Notes: generated by a model not told the origin, from the letters alone. 60,687 bases of DNA from JAOTYV01 sp041557595 (GCA_041557595.1 JBFFGE010000004.1:1-60687); one strand, 5' to 3'; shown: positions 16,624 to 26,558, numbered from the stretch's first letter. Numbers and translations: made by a program.

Positions 16624-17433
16624 CTACCAATGAAGATCGCGGATCGGTTTCCGCGTTGCGTTGACTTGAACGTCGACGATCCTGCCGTCCGCGAAGCGCA
16701 TGACCCGGTCCGCCATCTCCCCGATCCCGGTGTTGTGCGTAATCAATGCGGTTGTCGTACCAATCTCCCGGTTGACCGCGTCGATCGCCTCGAGCACGAG
16801 AATGCCCGTTTCACTGTCCAATGCACCCGTCGGCTCGTCGCACAGCAGGACTTCGGGCCGTTTTGCCACCGCGCGGGCAATCGCCACGCGCTGCTGCTCG
16901 CCGCCGGAAAGCTGCGCCGGAAAATGGTCGAGACGGTCGGCGAGACCGACCAGCGCGAGCGCATCGGCGGGCGGCATCGGATTTGAGGCGATGTCGGTGA
17001 CCAGCGCGACGTTCTCGCGCGCCGTCAGGCTCGGGATCAAATTATAGAACTGAAACACGAAGCCCACATGTTCGCGCCGATAGGCGGTAAGCGCGTCTTC
17101 ATCGAAGGCAGTGAGTTCCGAACCGCCGAAGAAAACCTTGCCCGCACTCGGCGTGTCGAGCCCGCCGATAATATTGAGCAGGGTCGATTTCCCACTGCCC
17201 GACGGGCCCAGGAGCACGACGAGTTCGGACATAAAAAAGTCGAGATCGACGCCCCGCAGCGCCCAGACCTCCACGGCGCCGGTCCGGTAGACTTTGGTAA
17301 GTCCCTCCGTCCGCAGCGCCGGTTCATCCGGAGAACGATCCCGATGTTCGGCCGCCGGAACGGTCATCGATCCGGTCTTTCTGTCCGGGGCGGGGCGAAG
17401 GGGGTGCGGCAAGTCATCCTGTAGCATCGGCAT
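16624..17433 (-). CDS. ABC exporter ATP-binding protein (MacB/LolD-type)
   Basis: The ATPase domain begins at about residue 30 with RTEGLTKVY. It has Walker A GPSGSGKST, the Q-loop FQFYNLIP, signature LSGGEQQRVAIARA, Walker B LLCDEPTGALD and a switch His in LITHN, so all catalytic elements are present. It is the first gene of the exporter operon. The start is uncertain: the ATG at 17433 is used here, while a TTG at 17463 would add ten residues, and neither has a strong ribosome binding site. The nitrate reductase operon ends upstream, separated by a repeat that may terminate it. Confidence 0.88.
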   Translation of the reverse strand: MPMLQDDLPHPLRPAPDRKTGSMTVPAAEHRDRSPDEPALRTEGLTKVYRTGAVEVWALRGVDLDFFMSELVVLLGPSGSGKSTLLNIIGGLDTPSAGKVFFGGSELTAFDEDALTAYRREHVGFVFQFYNLIPSLTARENVALVTDIASNPMPPADALALVGLADRLDHFPAQLSGGEQQRVAIARAVAKRPEVLLCDEPTGALDSETGILVLEAIDAVNREIGTTTALITHNTGIGEMADRVMRFADGRIVDVQVNATRKPIRDLHW

Positions 17434-17499
17434 CCCGGAAACGCCGGCAGTGATGTAGGTCAAGGAGGCCGCCGGTTAGAGGCAACGGCCATCGGCTCG

Positions 17500-17606
17500 G
17501 CTAGACGCTTTCTTGTTTATATTGACTCATATGAAAGAGTCTATCTCCTGGATTTTACGCAAACACGTCGTCGCGAACCGTTTCGGTTCGCTCGGGATTT
17601 GCCCTA
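17500..17606 (-). repeat. Palindromic repeat family 2, copy 3
   Basis: This 107-base copy lies between two tandem minus-strand operons. Its GC hairpin is identical to copy 2 (GCGAACCG-AAA-CGGTTCGC). The second stem is changed but pairing is partly kept by compensating changes (GACGCTTTC with GAAAGAGTC). Its gene-proximal edge contains the TAG stop (17604-17606) of the parvulin gene. Confidence 0.88.
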
Positions 17607-18413
17607 TTGCACCAGGGGACTCGATTCCGCGGCGATGGCAACACCGCAGATCGAGGCGTGGCCGGCCAGCAATTTGATGTATTGCGCGACCGCCCGCCGC
17701 CAGCTCGCCTCGTGAAGATAATCGGCGATGCGGGTTTGCACCGTTTCGAAGGGGAGGGCCGCTCCGGCGATTTTCTTGTCGAGCCGTAGCACGTGAACCC
17801 CATAGCGCGACTTCACCGGGACGGGACAAAGTTGGCCTTCTTCCAGATTGACGAGGAAGGTCTCGAACTCCGGAACCGTATCGCCGCGGGTAATCTGCCC
17901 GAGCCGGCCGCCATTCTGGGCCGAGGTGCAGTCCGATCGCTCCTTTGCCATCGCGCCGAAGGCGCCCGGATCGTGTTCCAGCGCCGCGATCGTCGCCTTG
18001 GCGTCCGCCACCGCCTTGCCGTAGGCCGCGTCATCTTTGGGGTCGGCGGCGAAAAGAATATGCGCGGCCTCAAAGAGATCGGGGCTTCGAAGGCGCGCCC
18101 GGTTGTTCTCGAAATAGCGGCGGCAGGTTTCTTCATCCGCTTCCGGCACGGTGACCTCGATCTCCAGCAATTGGCGGATGAGCGCGTCTTCCGGTGTTTC
18201 CCGGTTGCCGGCGGCATCCGTTTGCGGCAGCGGCGCGATGTGCAGGTCGCGCGCCTTCTGCAGCAGGAGTTCCCGAACGACCAATGCTTCCGTTGCGGCG
18301 GCGATGGCCTGATCCGGCGACGGCGCGGGATGGTTCTGCGCCTCCGCAAGGATTGCCGTTTCGGAAATTTCGACGTCGTTGATCTGGATCGCGGCGATCT
18401 GACTGCTGGACAT
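17604..18413 (-). CDS. Parvulin-type peptidyl-prolyl isomerase of the nar operon
   Basis: The 269-residue protein has an N-terminal helical SurA/NifM-like region. A parvulin domain follows (about 115-210) with AAHILFA at its start, then SDCTSAQNGGRLG, FETFLVNLEEGQ and YGVHVLRLDKK, all landmarks of the fold. No signal peptide is visible, so it should act in the cytoplasm, where NarGH mature. It starts four bases after the NarI stop and is co-transcribed with narGHJI. A role in folding or assembly of the nitrate reductase is inferred from context and from similar placement in other nar clusters. Confidence 0.85.
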   Translation of the reverse strand: MSSSQIAAIQINDVEISETAILAEAQNHPAPSPDQAIAAATEALVVRELLLQKARDLHIAPLPQTDAAGNRETPEDALIRQLLEIEVTVPEADEETCRRYFENNRARLRSPDLFEAAHILFAADPKDDAAYGKAVADAKATIAALEHDPGAFGAMAKERSDCTSAQNGGRLGQITRGDTVPEFETFLVNLEEGQLCPVPVKSRYGVHVLRLDKKIAGAALPFETVQTRIADYLHEASWRRAVAQYIKLLAGHASICGVAIAAESSPLVQ

Positions 18414-18417
18414 GGGC

Positions 18418-19146
18418 CTACTCCGCCGGTGCGTTGCGTCGGGATTGCACGGATTGCCACGACCGGCGCGACCGGACGACCTGATAGCCGGGGCGCCAGA
18501 GATAGCGCAGCGGTACGCTGAGCATGTGCACGAGGCGGGTGAAGGGGAATATCAGGAAAATGGTCAATCCCAGAAACAGGTGCAGCTTGAAGATGGGATG
18601 CGCATCCGCGACATAGGCTGCCGCGTCGGTATTGAAGGTGAAGATGCCGATGGCCCAGGCCATGAACTTGACCATCTCCATCCCGTCGAGATGGCCCATC
18701 GAGATCGGGATCGTCGCGAGACCGAGCAACAGTTGCAGCCACAGGATCAGGATGATCGCATTGTCGCCGAAGGTGGAGGTTGCCCGGATGCGCGGGTCGA
18801 ATAGCCGGCGATGGGCCAGCAGGGTCGCGCCGATCAGCGCCGCGGCGCCGGCGATCCCGCCGACGACGATGGCCATCAATTGCTTGAAGCCGTGCGAAAT
18901 TCCGAGTGCGTCGAAAATTTCGATCGGCGTCAACAAGCCGATCAGATGACCGAAGAAAACGATCAACACACCGACATGGAACAGCACCGAGCCCCACATG
19001 AGCTGGCGACGCCGCAAGAGCTGGCTCGATCCGGATCGCCAGGTATAGGGTTCGCGGTCGTAGCGAATGACCGACCCGACGGCGAGCACCGCGAGCGCGA
19101 TATACGGATAGATGCCGAAGACCACCGTATTCAGATATTCAGCCAT
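18418..19146 (-). CDS. narI: Respiratory nitrate reductase gamma subunit NarI
   Basis: The 242-residue inner-membrane cytochrome b subunit has about five helices. Conserved histidines for the two b hemes sit in FHVGVLIVFFGHLIG and in the C-terminal helix segment FTRLVHMLSVP. It takes electrons from quinol at the periplasmic side and passes them to NarH. Length and helix layout fit the family, with the N-terminal FGIYPYIALAVLAVGSVIR helix present. It follows narJ by 12 bases. Confidence 0.95.
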   Translation of the reverse strand: MAEYLNTVVFGIYPYIALAVLAVGSVIRYDREPYTWRSGSSQLLRRRQLMWGSVLFHVGVLIVFFGHLIGLLTPIEIFDALGISHGFKQLMAIVVGGIAGAAALIGATLLAHRRLFDPRIRATSTFGDNAIILILWLQLLLGLATIPISMGHLDGMEMVKFMAWAIGIFTFNTDAAAYVADAHPIFKLHLFLGLTIFLIFPFTRLVHMLSVPLRYLWRPGYQVVRSRRSWQSVQSRRNAPAE

Positions 19147-19158
19147 CCGATTGCCTCC

Positions 19159-19872
19159 TCACGATGCAGTTGGGTTTCGAGGGCGATCCATGCGCGCGAG
19201 CGTGTCGCGTATGGTTGGGCAGGCGCCGTCCGCGGCGCCCGGCGCGGCAGGAGCGCCCGGGCCGAAGTTCACGGCCGCTTCTTCCCAGACGCGATCGAGC
19301 GCGTTCAGGTCGTTCGGATCGTCCTCCGGTTCGGACAACAGGTCGTCGACGTCCTGCGTCTTTGCCTTTGCCCCGGGCAGCGCGGCGAGCGCGGCGAAAA
19401 CCGGCGTGTAGGCGCTTTTCCGTTTGCGATGCCGTTCCCGCAGCGCGGTCAGGATATGCAGCGGCTCGGCCAGTAAACCGAGCGCTTCCGCGAGCGGCAG
19501 GGTCGACAGGAACTCGAGGAAAAGCGGCAGGTAGTCGGGCAATTCCCGGGCCTCGATATACAGCCCGTTGCGCTCATACATCTGCATCAGATCGACCATG
19601 GCCTGGCCGCGATCCCGGCTCTCGCCGTGGATGTGCTCGAAGATATGCAGCGACAGCGTGCGCGTGCGGTCGAACAGGAACACGTAGCGCTCCTGAAGGT
19701 CGAACAGGTCCCGCGTCGCGATCTCGTCGATCAGGGCGTTCAGCCCGCGCCGGTGTTTTGCCGGCACGAGACCGTCCCGCTCGATCATTTGCTTCAGGTC
19801 GGGCGCGGCGGCGGCGACCGCCTCCGTCGGATAGCTGAGAAGGATCGACAGAGCCTTGAGCGTGCCGGTCAT
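19159..19872 (-). CDS. narJ: Nitrate reductase molybdenum cofactor assembly chaperone NarJ
   Basis: The 237-residue, all-helical TorD-family protein has the N-terminal signature LKALSILLSYPTE and the segment LPLFLEFLSTLPLAEA, which matches the conserved DYLPLFLEFL motif. NarJ holds apo-NarGH in the cytoplasm until the molybdenum cofactor is inserted. Its ATG overlaps the last base of the narH stop (TAATG), indicating translational coupling. Confidence 0.95.
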   Translation of the reverse strand: MTGTLKALSILLSYPTEAVAAAAPDLKQMIERDGLVPAKHRRGLNALIDEIATRDLFDLQERYVFLFDRTRTLSLHIFEHIHGESRDRGQAMVDLMQMYERNGLYIEARELPDYLPLFLEFLSTLPLAEALGLLAEPLHILTALRERHRKRKSAYTPVFAALAALPGAKAKTQDVDDLLSEPEDDPNDLNALDRVWEEAAVNFGPGAPAAPGAADGACPTIRDTLARMDRPRNPTAS

Positions 19873-21398
19873 TACGATATCTCCATGGGCGTTTTCGCGG
19901 ATTTCTTCTTCGGATTGCCGAACAGGTTGGTCCCGGATGCGCCGTCCGAACAGCCATTGCCGAAACTGAAGCCGCAGGAGCCGCGCAGATCGTAGGCGTC
20001 TTCGTCTACCTCGCGATGCGCCGTCGGAATAACGAAACGGTCTTCGTAATTAGCGATCGCCATGATGTGATACATGTCCTCGATTTGCTGCGGCGACAGG
20101 CCGACGCGTTCCGCGATTGGTTCGTTGATGACGCCGTCGATCGTCTTGGAGCGCATGTAGCCGCGCATGGCGAGCATGCGCTCGAGCCCCTGAACCACCG
20201 GCTCTTCCTTTCCGGCGGTCAGCAGGTTCGCCAGATAGCGGATCGGGATGCGCAGCGACCGAACATCCGGCAGGTCGCCGTCGACGCCGATCTTGTTGGC
20301 TTCGGCGGCGGATTGGATCGGCGACAATGGCGGCACGTACCAGACCATCGGCAGCGTCCGGTATTCGGGGTGCAGCGGGAAAGCGACTTTCCAGTCCATC
20401 GCCATCTTGTAGACCGGCGATTTCTGCGCGGCGTCCAGCCACGTCTGCGGCACGCCGTCGGACAACGCCTGGGCGATGATCGCCGGGTCGTTCGGGTCGA
20501 GGAAGATGCCGAGCTGCGCATCGTAGAGATCGCCCTCGTCGGGCACCGATGCGGCTTCCTCGATCCGGTCCGCGTCGTAGAGCAGGACGCCGAGATAGCG
20601 GATACGGCCGACGCAGGTCTCGGAGCAGACGGTCGGCTGGCCCGCCTCGATGCGGGGATAACAGAAGATGCATTTTTCGGATTTCCCGCTCGACCAGTTG
20701 TAATAGATTTTCTTATAGGGACAGCCGGAGACGCACATCCGCCAGCCACGGCACTTCTCCTGGTCGATCAGGACGATGCCGTCCTCCTCGCGCTTGTAGA
20801 TTGCGCCGGACGGACAGGCGGCGACGCAAGTGGGGTTGAGGCAATGCTCGCACAGCCGCGGCAGATACATCATGAAGGTGTTTTCGAACTGTCCGTAGAT
20901 TTCCTTCTCGATGCCGTCGAAATTGGTGTCGGCGGATCGCTTGGAGAATTCGCCGCCGAGGATTTCCTCCCAGTTCGGCCCCCACTCGATCTTCTCCATG
21001 CGTTCGCCGGTGATGAGCGAGCGCGGCCGCGCGGTCGGCGTCGCTTCCATCTCCGGCGCATTCTGCAAATGCTCGTAGTCGAAGGTGAAGGGCTCGTAGT
21101 AGTCGTCGATCTCGGGCAGATCCGGGTTTGCGAAGATCTTTGCGAGAATCCGCCATTTCGGCCCCATCTTCGGCCTGATCTTGCCGCCGCCGGTTTTCTC
21201 CCAGCCGCCGTTCCAGCGCTTCTGGTTCTCCCACTCCTTGGGGTAGCCGATGCCGGGCTTGGTCTCGACATTGTTGAACCAGGCGTATTCCATGCCCTCG
21301 CGGTTGGTCCAGACGTTCTTGCAGGTGACGGAGCAGGTGTGGCACCCGATGCATTTATCGAGATTCAGGACCATGCCGATTTGCGCGCGTATCTTCAT
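19872..21398 (-). CDS. narH: Respiratory nitrate reductase beta subunit NarH
   Basis: The 508-residue protein starts at the ATG at 21398, which overlaps the narG stop (ATGA). It has four cysteine clusters for iron-sulfur centres: CIGCHTCSVTC near the N-terminus, then CEHCLNPTCVAACP, CRGWRMCVSGCP and CIFCYPR with CSETC. The Trp in CRGWRMC replaces a cysteine, as expected for the 3Fe-4S centre. It relays electrons from NarI to NarG on the cytoplasmic side. The length is close to the usual 510 residues. Confidence 0.96.
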   Translation of the reverse strand: MKIRAQIGMVLNLDKCIGCHTCSVTCKNVWTNREGMEYAWFNNVETKPGIGYPKEWENQKRWNGGWEKTGGGKIRPKMGPKWRILAKIFANPDLPEIDDYYEPFTFDYEHLQNAPEMEATPTARPRSLITGERMEKIEWGPNWEEILGGEFSKRSADTNFDGIEKEIYGQFENTFMMYLPRLCEHCLNPTCVAACPSGAIYKREEDGIVLIDQEKCRGWRMCVSGCPYKKIYYNWSSGKSEKCIFCYPRIEAGQPTVCSETCVGRIRYLGVLLYDADRIEEAASVPDEGDLYDAQLGIFLDPNDPAIIAQALSDGVPQTWLDAAQKSPVYKMAMDWKVAFPLHPEYRTLPMVWYVPPLSPIQSAAEANKIGVDGDLPDVRSLRIPIRYLANLLTAGKEEPVVQGLERMLAMRGYMRSKTIDGVINEPIAERVGLSPQQIEDMYHIMAIANYEDRFVIPTAHREVDEDAYDLRGSCGFSFGNGCSDGASGTNLFGNPKKKSAKTPMEIS

Positions 21399-24300
21399 TC
21401 TGCCGCCTCCAGGGCCGGGGTTGCGGGACGGTCGAGCCAGTCGACTTTTTCCATCTTGCGAACGATGACGAACTCGTCTCGGTTCGATCCGACCGTTCCG
21501 TAGTAGTTGAAGCCGTAGGATTGCTGGGCGTAGCCGCCGATCATGTGGGTCGGCTTGACGATGGTTCGCGTGACCGAGTTGTGAATGCCGCCGCGCTGTC
21601 CGGTCAGTTCCGAGCCCGGCGTATTCACGATCTTCTCCTGGGCGTGATACATGAAGATCGTGCCTTCCTTCATGCGCTGGGAGACGACCGCGCGCGCGGT
21701 CAGCGCGCCGTTGACGTTGTAGGCCTCGACCCAGTCGTTGTCTTCGATGTCGGCTTTCTTCGCATCGACCTCGGAGAGCCAGACCACCGGTCCGCCGCGA
21801 TTCAGCGTGAGCATCAGCAAATTGTCGCTGTAGGTGGAGTGAATGCCCCATTTCTGGTGCGGCGTGATGAAGTTGAGGACGACATGCGGATTGCCGTTGG
21901 ATTTCTCGTCGATGATCGGCTTGACGGTCTTGAGGTCGACCGGCGGGCGATAGACGCAGAGGCCTTCGCCGAAGGCGCGCATCCACAAATGATCCTGATA
22001 GAGCTGCTGGCGGCCGGTCAGGGTGCGCCAGGGAATCAGCTCGTGGACGTTGGTGTAGCCGGCGTTGTAGCAGACATTTTCAGATTCCAGCCCCGACCAG
22101 ATGGGCGAGGAGATGATCTTGCGCGGCTGCGCGACCACGTCGCGGAAGCGGATTTTCTCGTCTTCTTTCGGCACCGCCAAATGGGTGTGGTCGCGGCCGG
22201 TGTTCTTCGACAGGGCGTCCCACGCCTTTACCGCCACTTCGCCGTTGGTCTCCGGCGCGAGCATGAGGATCACTTCGGTCGCGTCGATGTCGGTTTCGAT
22301 ACGCGGCATGCCCTTGGTCGGGCCGTCCTCGGTCACGGCGCCGTTCAGCGCGGCGAGATTTTCGACTTCATGTTCGGTGTTCCAGTTGATGCCCTTGCCG
22401 CCATTGCCGATTTCGGTCATCAGCGGCCCCAGCGCGGTAAAGCGTTTGTACAGGTTGGGATAGTCGCGCTCGATGACGGCGATTTGCGGCATCGTCTTGC
22501 CGGGAATGGGATCGGTCTCGCCGCGTTTCCAGTCCTTCACGTCGAGCGCCTGGGCGATTTCCGCCGGCGTGTCGTGCAGGATCGGCACCAGGACCACGTC
22601 CGTTTCGACGCCGAGGACCTCCGGCGCCACGTCGGAGAAGGCTTTGGCGAGTCCCTTGTAGATGTCCCAGTCCGACCGGCATTCCCACACCGGGTCCACC
22701 GCGCTGGTCAGCGGGTGGATGAACGGATGCATGTCGGAGGTGTTGAGGTCGTTCTTCTCGTACCAGGTCGCGGTCGGCAGGACGATGTCGGAATAGACGC
22801 AGGTGGTCGACATGCGGAAGTCGAGCGTGACCAGCAGGTCGAGCTTTCCTTCCGGCGCGTCGTCGTGCCAGGCGACTTCCTGCGGCTTCTCTCCGCCCTG
22901 CTCGCCCAGATCCTTGTTCATCACCCCATGCGAGGTGCCGAGCAGATGCTTCAGGAAATATTCGTGCCCCTTGCCCGATGAGCCGAGCAGGTTGGAGCGC
23001 CAGACGAACAGGTTGCGCGGCCAATTGGCCGGATCGTCCGGATCCTCGCACGACAGGTGCAGGTCGCCGGACTGCAACGCGTCGACGACATAGTCCTTGG
23101 GCTCTTTCCCCGCCTTCTCGGCGGCGGCCGCGATTTGCAACGGATTGGTCTTGAGCTGCGGTGCGGAAGGCAACCACCCCATCCGTTCGGCACGGACATT
23201 GTAGTCGATGAGCGAGCCGTCCCACGGACCTTCCGGCGCGGTCGGCGACAGAATCTCGTCGACGCCGAGCGATTCGTAGCGCCACTGGTCGGTATGGGCG
23301 TACCAGAACGACGTGGAATTCATTTGGCGCGGCGGGCGCCCCCAATCGAGCCCGAAGGCCAGGGGCTGCCAGCCGGTCTGCGGCCGCAGTTTTTCCTGTC
23401 CGACATAATGCGACCAGCCGCCGCCCGATTGCCCGACGCAGCCGCACATGACGAGGAGGTTGATGATGCCCCGGTAGTTCATGTCCATGTGGTACCAGTG
23501 GTTCAACCCCGCCCCCAGGATGACCATGGATTTGCCGTTGGTCTTTTCGGCGTTGTCGGCGAATTCGCGCGCGACGGTGATGATCTGGGCGGCCGGCACG
23601 CCGGTGATCGATTCCGCCCAGGCCGGCGTGTAGGGGGTGTTCGCGTCGTAATCCACGGCAACATGCTCGCCGCCCAAACCGCGGTCGATGCCGTAATTGG
23701 CGACGAACAGGTCGAATACCGTCGCGACCAGCGTGTCGCCGTCTTTCAGGGTTACCGATTTCACCGGCACCTTGCGATAGAGCACGCCCGGATGGTCGGT
23801 TCCCTTGAAGTGGTCGTGTTCGCGATTGCCGAAATAGGGGAAGCCGATGTCGACCACGTCGTCCCGGTCGCTTTCCCCGATCAGGGAGAGCAGCAAATCG
23901 GTCTCGTTGCCGTCGGCGTCTTTCTCCTCAAGGTTCCATTTGCCCTGTTCGCCCCAGCGAAAGCCGACCGACCCGTTCGGCGCGACGATCTTGCCGCTCT
24001 TGCGGTCGAGCGCGGCGGTCTTCCAGTCCGGATTGTTCGATTGGCCGAGGCCGTCCGCGAAGTCCGAGGCGCGCAGCAGCCGTTCGGGCACGTAGCGGCC
24101 ATCCTTCTGAACCAGCCTGACCAGCATGGGCATGTCGGTGTATTGCCGCGCATAGTCGGTGAAATATCCGACCTGCCGATCGATATGGAATTCGCGCAGG
24201 ATCACATGGCCGAGCGCCATGGCGAGGGCGGAATCTGTGCCGGGAGTCGGATGGAGCCAGAGGTCGGAGAATTTCGCCGCTTCGGAATAATCCGGGCTGA

Positions 24301-25141
24301 CCACCACGGATTTGGCGCCCCGGTACCGCGCTTCCGTATAAAAGTGCGCGTCCGGCGTCCTTGTCTGCGGCACGTTCGATCCCCACAGGATCAGGAATCC
24401 GGAGTTGTACCAGTCGGCGCTCTCGGGAACGTCCGTCTGCTCGCCCCAGGTTTGCGGCGATGCCGGCGGCAGATCGCAGTACCAGTCGTAGAACGACATG
24501 CAGACGCCGCCCATTAGCGACAGGTAACGCGATCCGGCGGCATAGGAGACCATGGACATTGCCGGAATCGGCGAGAAGCCGATCACCCGATCGGGGCCGT
24601 ATGTTTTTGCGGTATAGGCGTTGGCCGACGCGACGATCTCGTTGACCTCGGTCCAGTCGGCGCGGACGAAGCCGCCGAGGCCGCGCTTCGACGTATAGGA
24701 ATTGCGCTTCGCCGGATCCTCGACGATGGATTTCCAGGCGGCGACCGGGCTCAGCGTCTTGCGCGCGTCGCGCCACAGCTTGACGAGCCGCGAGCGGACG
24801 AGCGGATATTTCACCCGGTTGCCGGAATAGAGATACCAGCTATAGCTTGCGCCCCGGGAGCAGCCGCGCGGTTCGTGGTTCGGCAGGTCGGGCCGGGTGC
24901 GCGGATAGTCGGTCTGCTGCGTTTCCCAGGTGACGATGCCGCCCTTGACGTAGATCTTCCAGGAACACGAACCGGTGCAGTTCACGCCATGGGTCGAGCG
25001 TACGATCTTGTCGTGCTGCCAGCGCTGCCGGTAGCTCCCTTCCCAGTCGCGGTTCTCCCCCGTGGTAACGCCGTGCCCGTCCGAGAATTCACCGAGTTTC
25101 TTATTTGAAAAAAAGTTTAGTCGGTCCAGCAAATGGCTCAT
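21395..25141 (-). CDS. narG: Respiratory nitrate reductase alpha subunit NarG
   Basis: This is the full-length catalytic subunit of 1248 residues. Near the N-terminus the segment STHGVNCTGSCSWK supplies His51, Cys55 and Cys59 of the FS0 4Fe-4S cluster, the His-containing motif typical of membrane-bound Nar. The bis-MGD molybdenum-binding regions include WYNSGFLILWGSNVPQTRTP. No twin-arginine signal is seen, so the complex faces the cytoplasm. It reduces nitrate to nitrite with quinol electrons. It follows a NarK-type transporter by 22 bases. Confidence 0.97.
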   Translation of the reverse strand: MSHLLDRLNFFSNKKLGEFSDGHGVTTGENRDWEGSYRQRWQHDKIVRSTHGVNCTGSCSWKIYVKGGIVTWETQQTDYPRTRPDLPNHEPRGCSRGASYSWYLYSGNRVKYPLVRSRLVKLWRDARKTLSPVAAWKSIVEDPAKRNSYTSKRGLGGFVRADWTEVNEIVASANAYTAKTYGPDRVIGFSPIPAMSMVSYAAGSRYLSLMGGVCMSFYDWYCDLPPASPQTWGEQTDVPESADWYNSGFLILWGSNVPQTRTPDAHFYTEARYRGAKSVVVSPDYSEAAKFSDLWLHPTPGTDSALAMALGHVILREFHIDRQVGYFTDYARQYTDMPMLVRLVQKDGRYVPERLLRASDFADGLGQSNNPDWKTAALDRKSGKIVAPNGSVGFRWGEQGKWNLEEKDADGNETDLLLSLIGESDRDDVVDIGFPYFGNREHDHFKGTDHPGVLYRKVPVKSVTLKDGDTLVATVFDLFVANYGIDRGLGGEHVAVDYDANTPYTPAWAESITGVPAAQIITVAREFADNAEKTNGKSMVILGAGLNHWYHMDMNYRGIINLLVMCGCVGQSGGGWSHYVGQEKLRPQTGWQPLAFGLDWGRPPRQMNSTSFWYAHTDQWRYESLGVDEILSPTAPEGPWDGSLIDYNVRAERMGWLPSAPQLKTNPLQIAAAAEKAGKEPKDYVVDALQSGDLHLSCEDPDDPANWPRNLFVWRSNLLGSSGKGHEYFLKHLLGTSHGVMNKDLGEQGGEKPQEVAWHDDAPEGKLDLLVTLDFRMSTTCVYSDIVLPTATWYEKNDLNTSDMHPFIHPLTSAVDPVWECRSDWDIYKGLAKAFSDVAPEVLGVETDVVLVPILHDTPAEIAQALDVKDWKRGETDPIPGKTMPQIAVIERDYPNLYKRFTALGPLMTEIGNGGKGINWNTEHEVENLAALNGAVTEDGPTKGMPRIETDIDATEVILMLAPETNGEVAVKAWDALSKNTGRDHTHLAVPKEDEKIRFRDVVAQPRKIISSPIWSGLESENVCYNAGYTNVHELIPWRTLTGRQQLYQDHLWMRAFGEGLCVYRPPVDLKTVKPIIDEKSNGNPHVVLNFITPHQKWGIHSTYSDNLLMLTLNRGGPVVWLSEVDAKKADIEDNDWVEAYNVNGALTARAVVSQRMKEGTIFMYHAQEKIVNTPGSELTGQRGGIHNSVTRTIVKPTHMIGGYAQQSYGFNYYGTVGSNRDEFVIVRKMEKVDWLDRPATPALEAAE

Positions 25142-25163
25142 CGATATTTTCCTTTGTCGGGCG

Positions 25164-26558
25164 TCAGCACGGTACGGGTGCGTTGCGGCGGGTATAGAAA
25201 ATCCAGGTCACGGCGACGCAGAGCGCGTAGAAGGCGATGAAGAGGTAAAGCGCCAGTTCGGGGCCGCCGGTCAGGGTGATCGACGTGCCGTACGCCTTCG
25301 GAATGAAGAAGGCGCCGTAGGCGGCGATCGCCGAGGTGAAGGCGATGATCGCCGCCGATTCGCGTTCGGCCTGGCGAAGGAACTGCGTCTCGTCGAGCCC
25401 CGGCATGAGACGCGTCACTTCCTGGCGCATGATCGATGGGATCATCTGGAAGGTGGAGGCGTTGCCCACGCCGGTTGCGAAGAACAGCACCATGAACATG
25501 GCGAAAAATCCCCAGAACGCGCCCGGCTCGGTCTTGATGCCGAGGAAGAACAGCACGCCGGCGACCGCCGCGATCATCACCAGAAATGTCCAGAACGTGA
25601 CGCGCCCGCCGCCGAGCTTGTCGGAGATCCAGCCGGTCGCCGCGCGGCTCAGCGCGCCCACCAGCGGCCCGAGGAAGACGAATTGCAGCGAGTTCACGTC
25701 GGGGAATTGCGTCTTGGCGAGCAGCGGAAAGCCTGCCGAATATCCGATGAAGGAGCCGAAGGTGCCGGTGTAGAGCACGCACATGATCCAGTTGTGCTTG
25801 CGCTTGAATATGATCGATTGTTCCTTGAACGACGCCCTGGCGCTTTCGATGTTGTCCATGCCGAACCAGGCGGCGAGGGCGGTGACGATCAGAAACGGCA
25901 CCCAGACGAAGCCGGCGTTCTGCAGCCAGAGTTTCGTGCCGTCGGATGTCACCTGCGGCTCGCCGCCGATGGCGCCGAACACGCCCGCGGTAATCACCAG
26001 CGGCACGACGAACTGCATGACGCTCACACCGGCATTGCCGAGCCCCGCATTGAGGGCGAGCGCGTTGCCCTTTTCCGTTTTCGGATAGAAGAAGCTGATA
26101 TTCGCCATCGAGGAGGCGAAATTGCCGCCGCCCAAACCGCACAGCAGCGCAAGGCCGAGGAACATGACATACGGCGTCTCGGGATTTTGCACGGCGAAGC
26201 CGATGCCGATCGCCGGGATCAACAGCGACGCCGTGGACAGCGCGGTCCAGAGCCGCCCGCCGAAGATCGGCACCATGAAGGAGTAGAAGATGCGCAACGT
26301 CGCACCCGACAGGCCCGGCAGGGCGGCGAGCCAGAAAAGCTGATCCGTCGTATAGGCGAATCCGATCGCCGGCAGCTTGGCGACGACGACGCTCCAGACC
26401 AGCCAAACCGAGAATGCCAATAGGAGGCAGGGGATCGAGATCCATAAATTCTTCGACGCGATCTTGCGGCCGGATGCTTGCCAGAACGCCGGGTCGTCCG
26501 GCCTCCAGTCCTTGAGCGTATGGCCTTCGCGGGCGATTGCGGTTTCGGCGGCTGGCAT
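25164..26558 (-). CDS. narK: Nitrate/nitrite transporter, NarK family (second)
   Basis: The 464-residue, 12-helix MFS protein carries a glycine-rich nitrate signature in helix 5 (NALALNAGLGNAGVSVMQ). The family motif GLGGGNFASSMANISFFYP is also present, as in NarK2/NarU-type nitrate/nitrite antiporters. It lies directly before narG in the operon. In denitrifiers two NarK types often occur together, one a proton/nitrate symporter and one a nitrate/nitrite antiporter. I judge this one the antiporter type from its closer similarity to long NarK2 forms, with low certainty on the mechanism. Confidence 0.9.
   Translation of the reverse strand: MPAAETAIAREGHTLKDWRPDDPAFWQASGRKIASKNLWISIPCLLLAFSVWLVWSVVVAKLPAIGFAYTTDQLFWLAALPGLSGATLRIFYSFMVPIFGGRLWTALSTASLLIPAIGIGFAVQNPETPYVMFLGLALLCGLGGGNFASSMANISFFYPKTEKGNALALNAGLGNAGVSVMQFVVPLVITAGVFGAIGGEPQVTSDGTKLWLQNAGFVWVPFLIVTALAAWFGMDNIESARASFKEQSIIFKRKHNWIMCVLYTGTFGSFIGYSAGFPLLAKTQFPDVNSLQFVFLGPLVGALSRAATGWISDKLGGGRVTFWTFLVMIAAVAGVLFFLGIKTEPGAFWGFFAMFMVLFFATGVGNASTFQMIPSIMRQEVTRLMPGLDETQFLRQAERESAAIIAFTSAIAAYGAFFIPKAYGTSITLTGGPELALYLFIAFYALCVAVTWIFYTRRNAPVPC

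Noticed and set aside
20016..24517. Three long plus-strand open frames of nearly 500 codons each
   Set aside because: They lie opposite narG and narH, which are beyond doubt real. No ribosome binding sites or family features.
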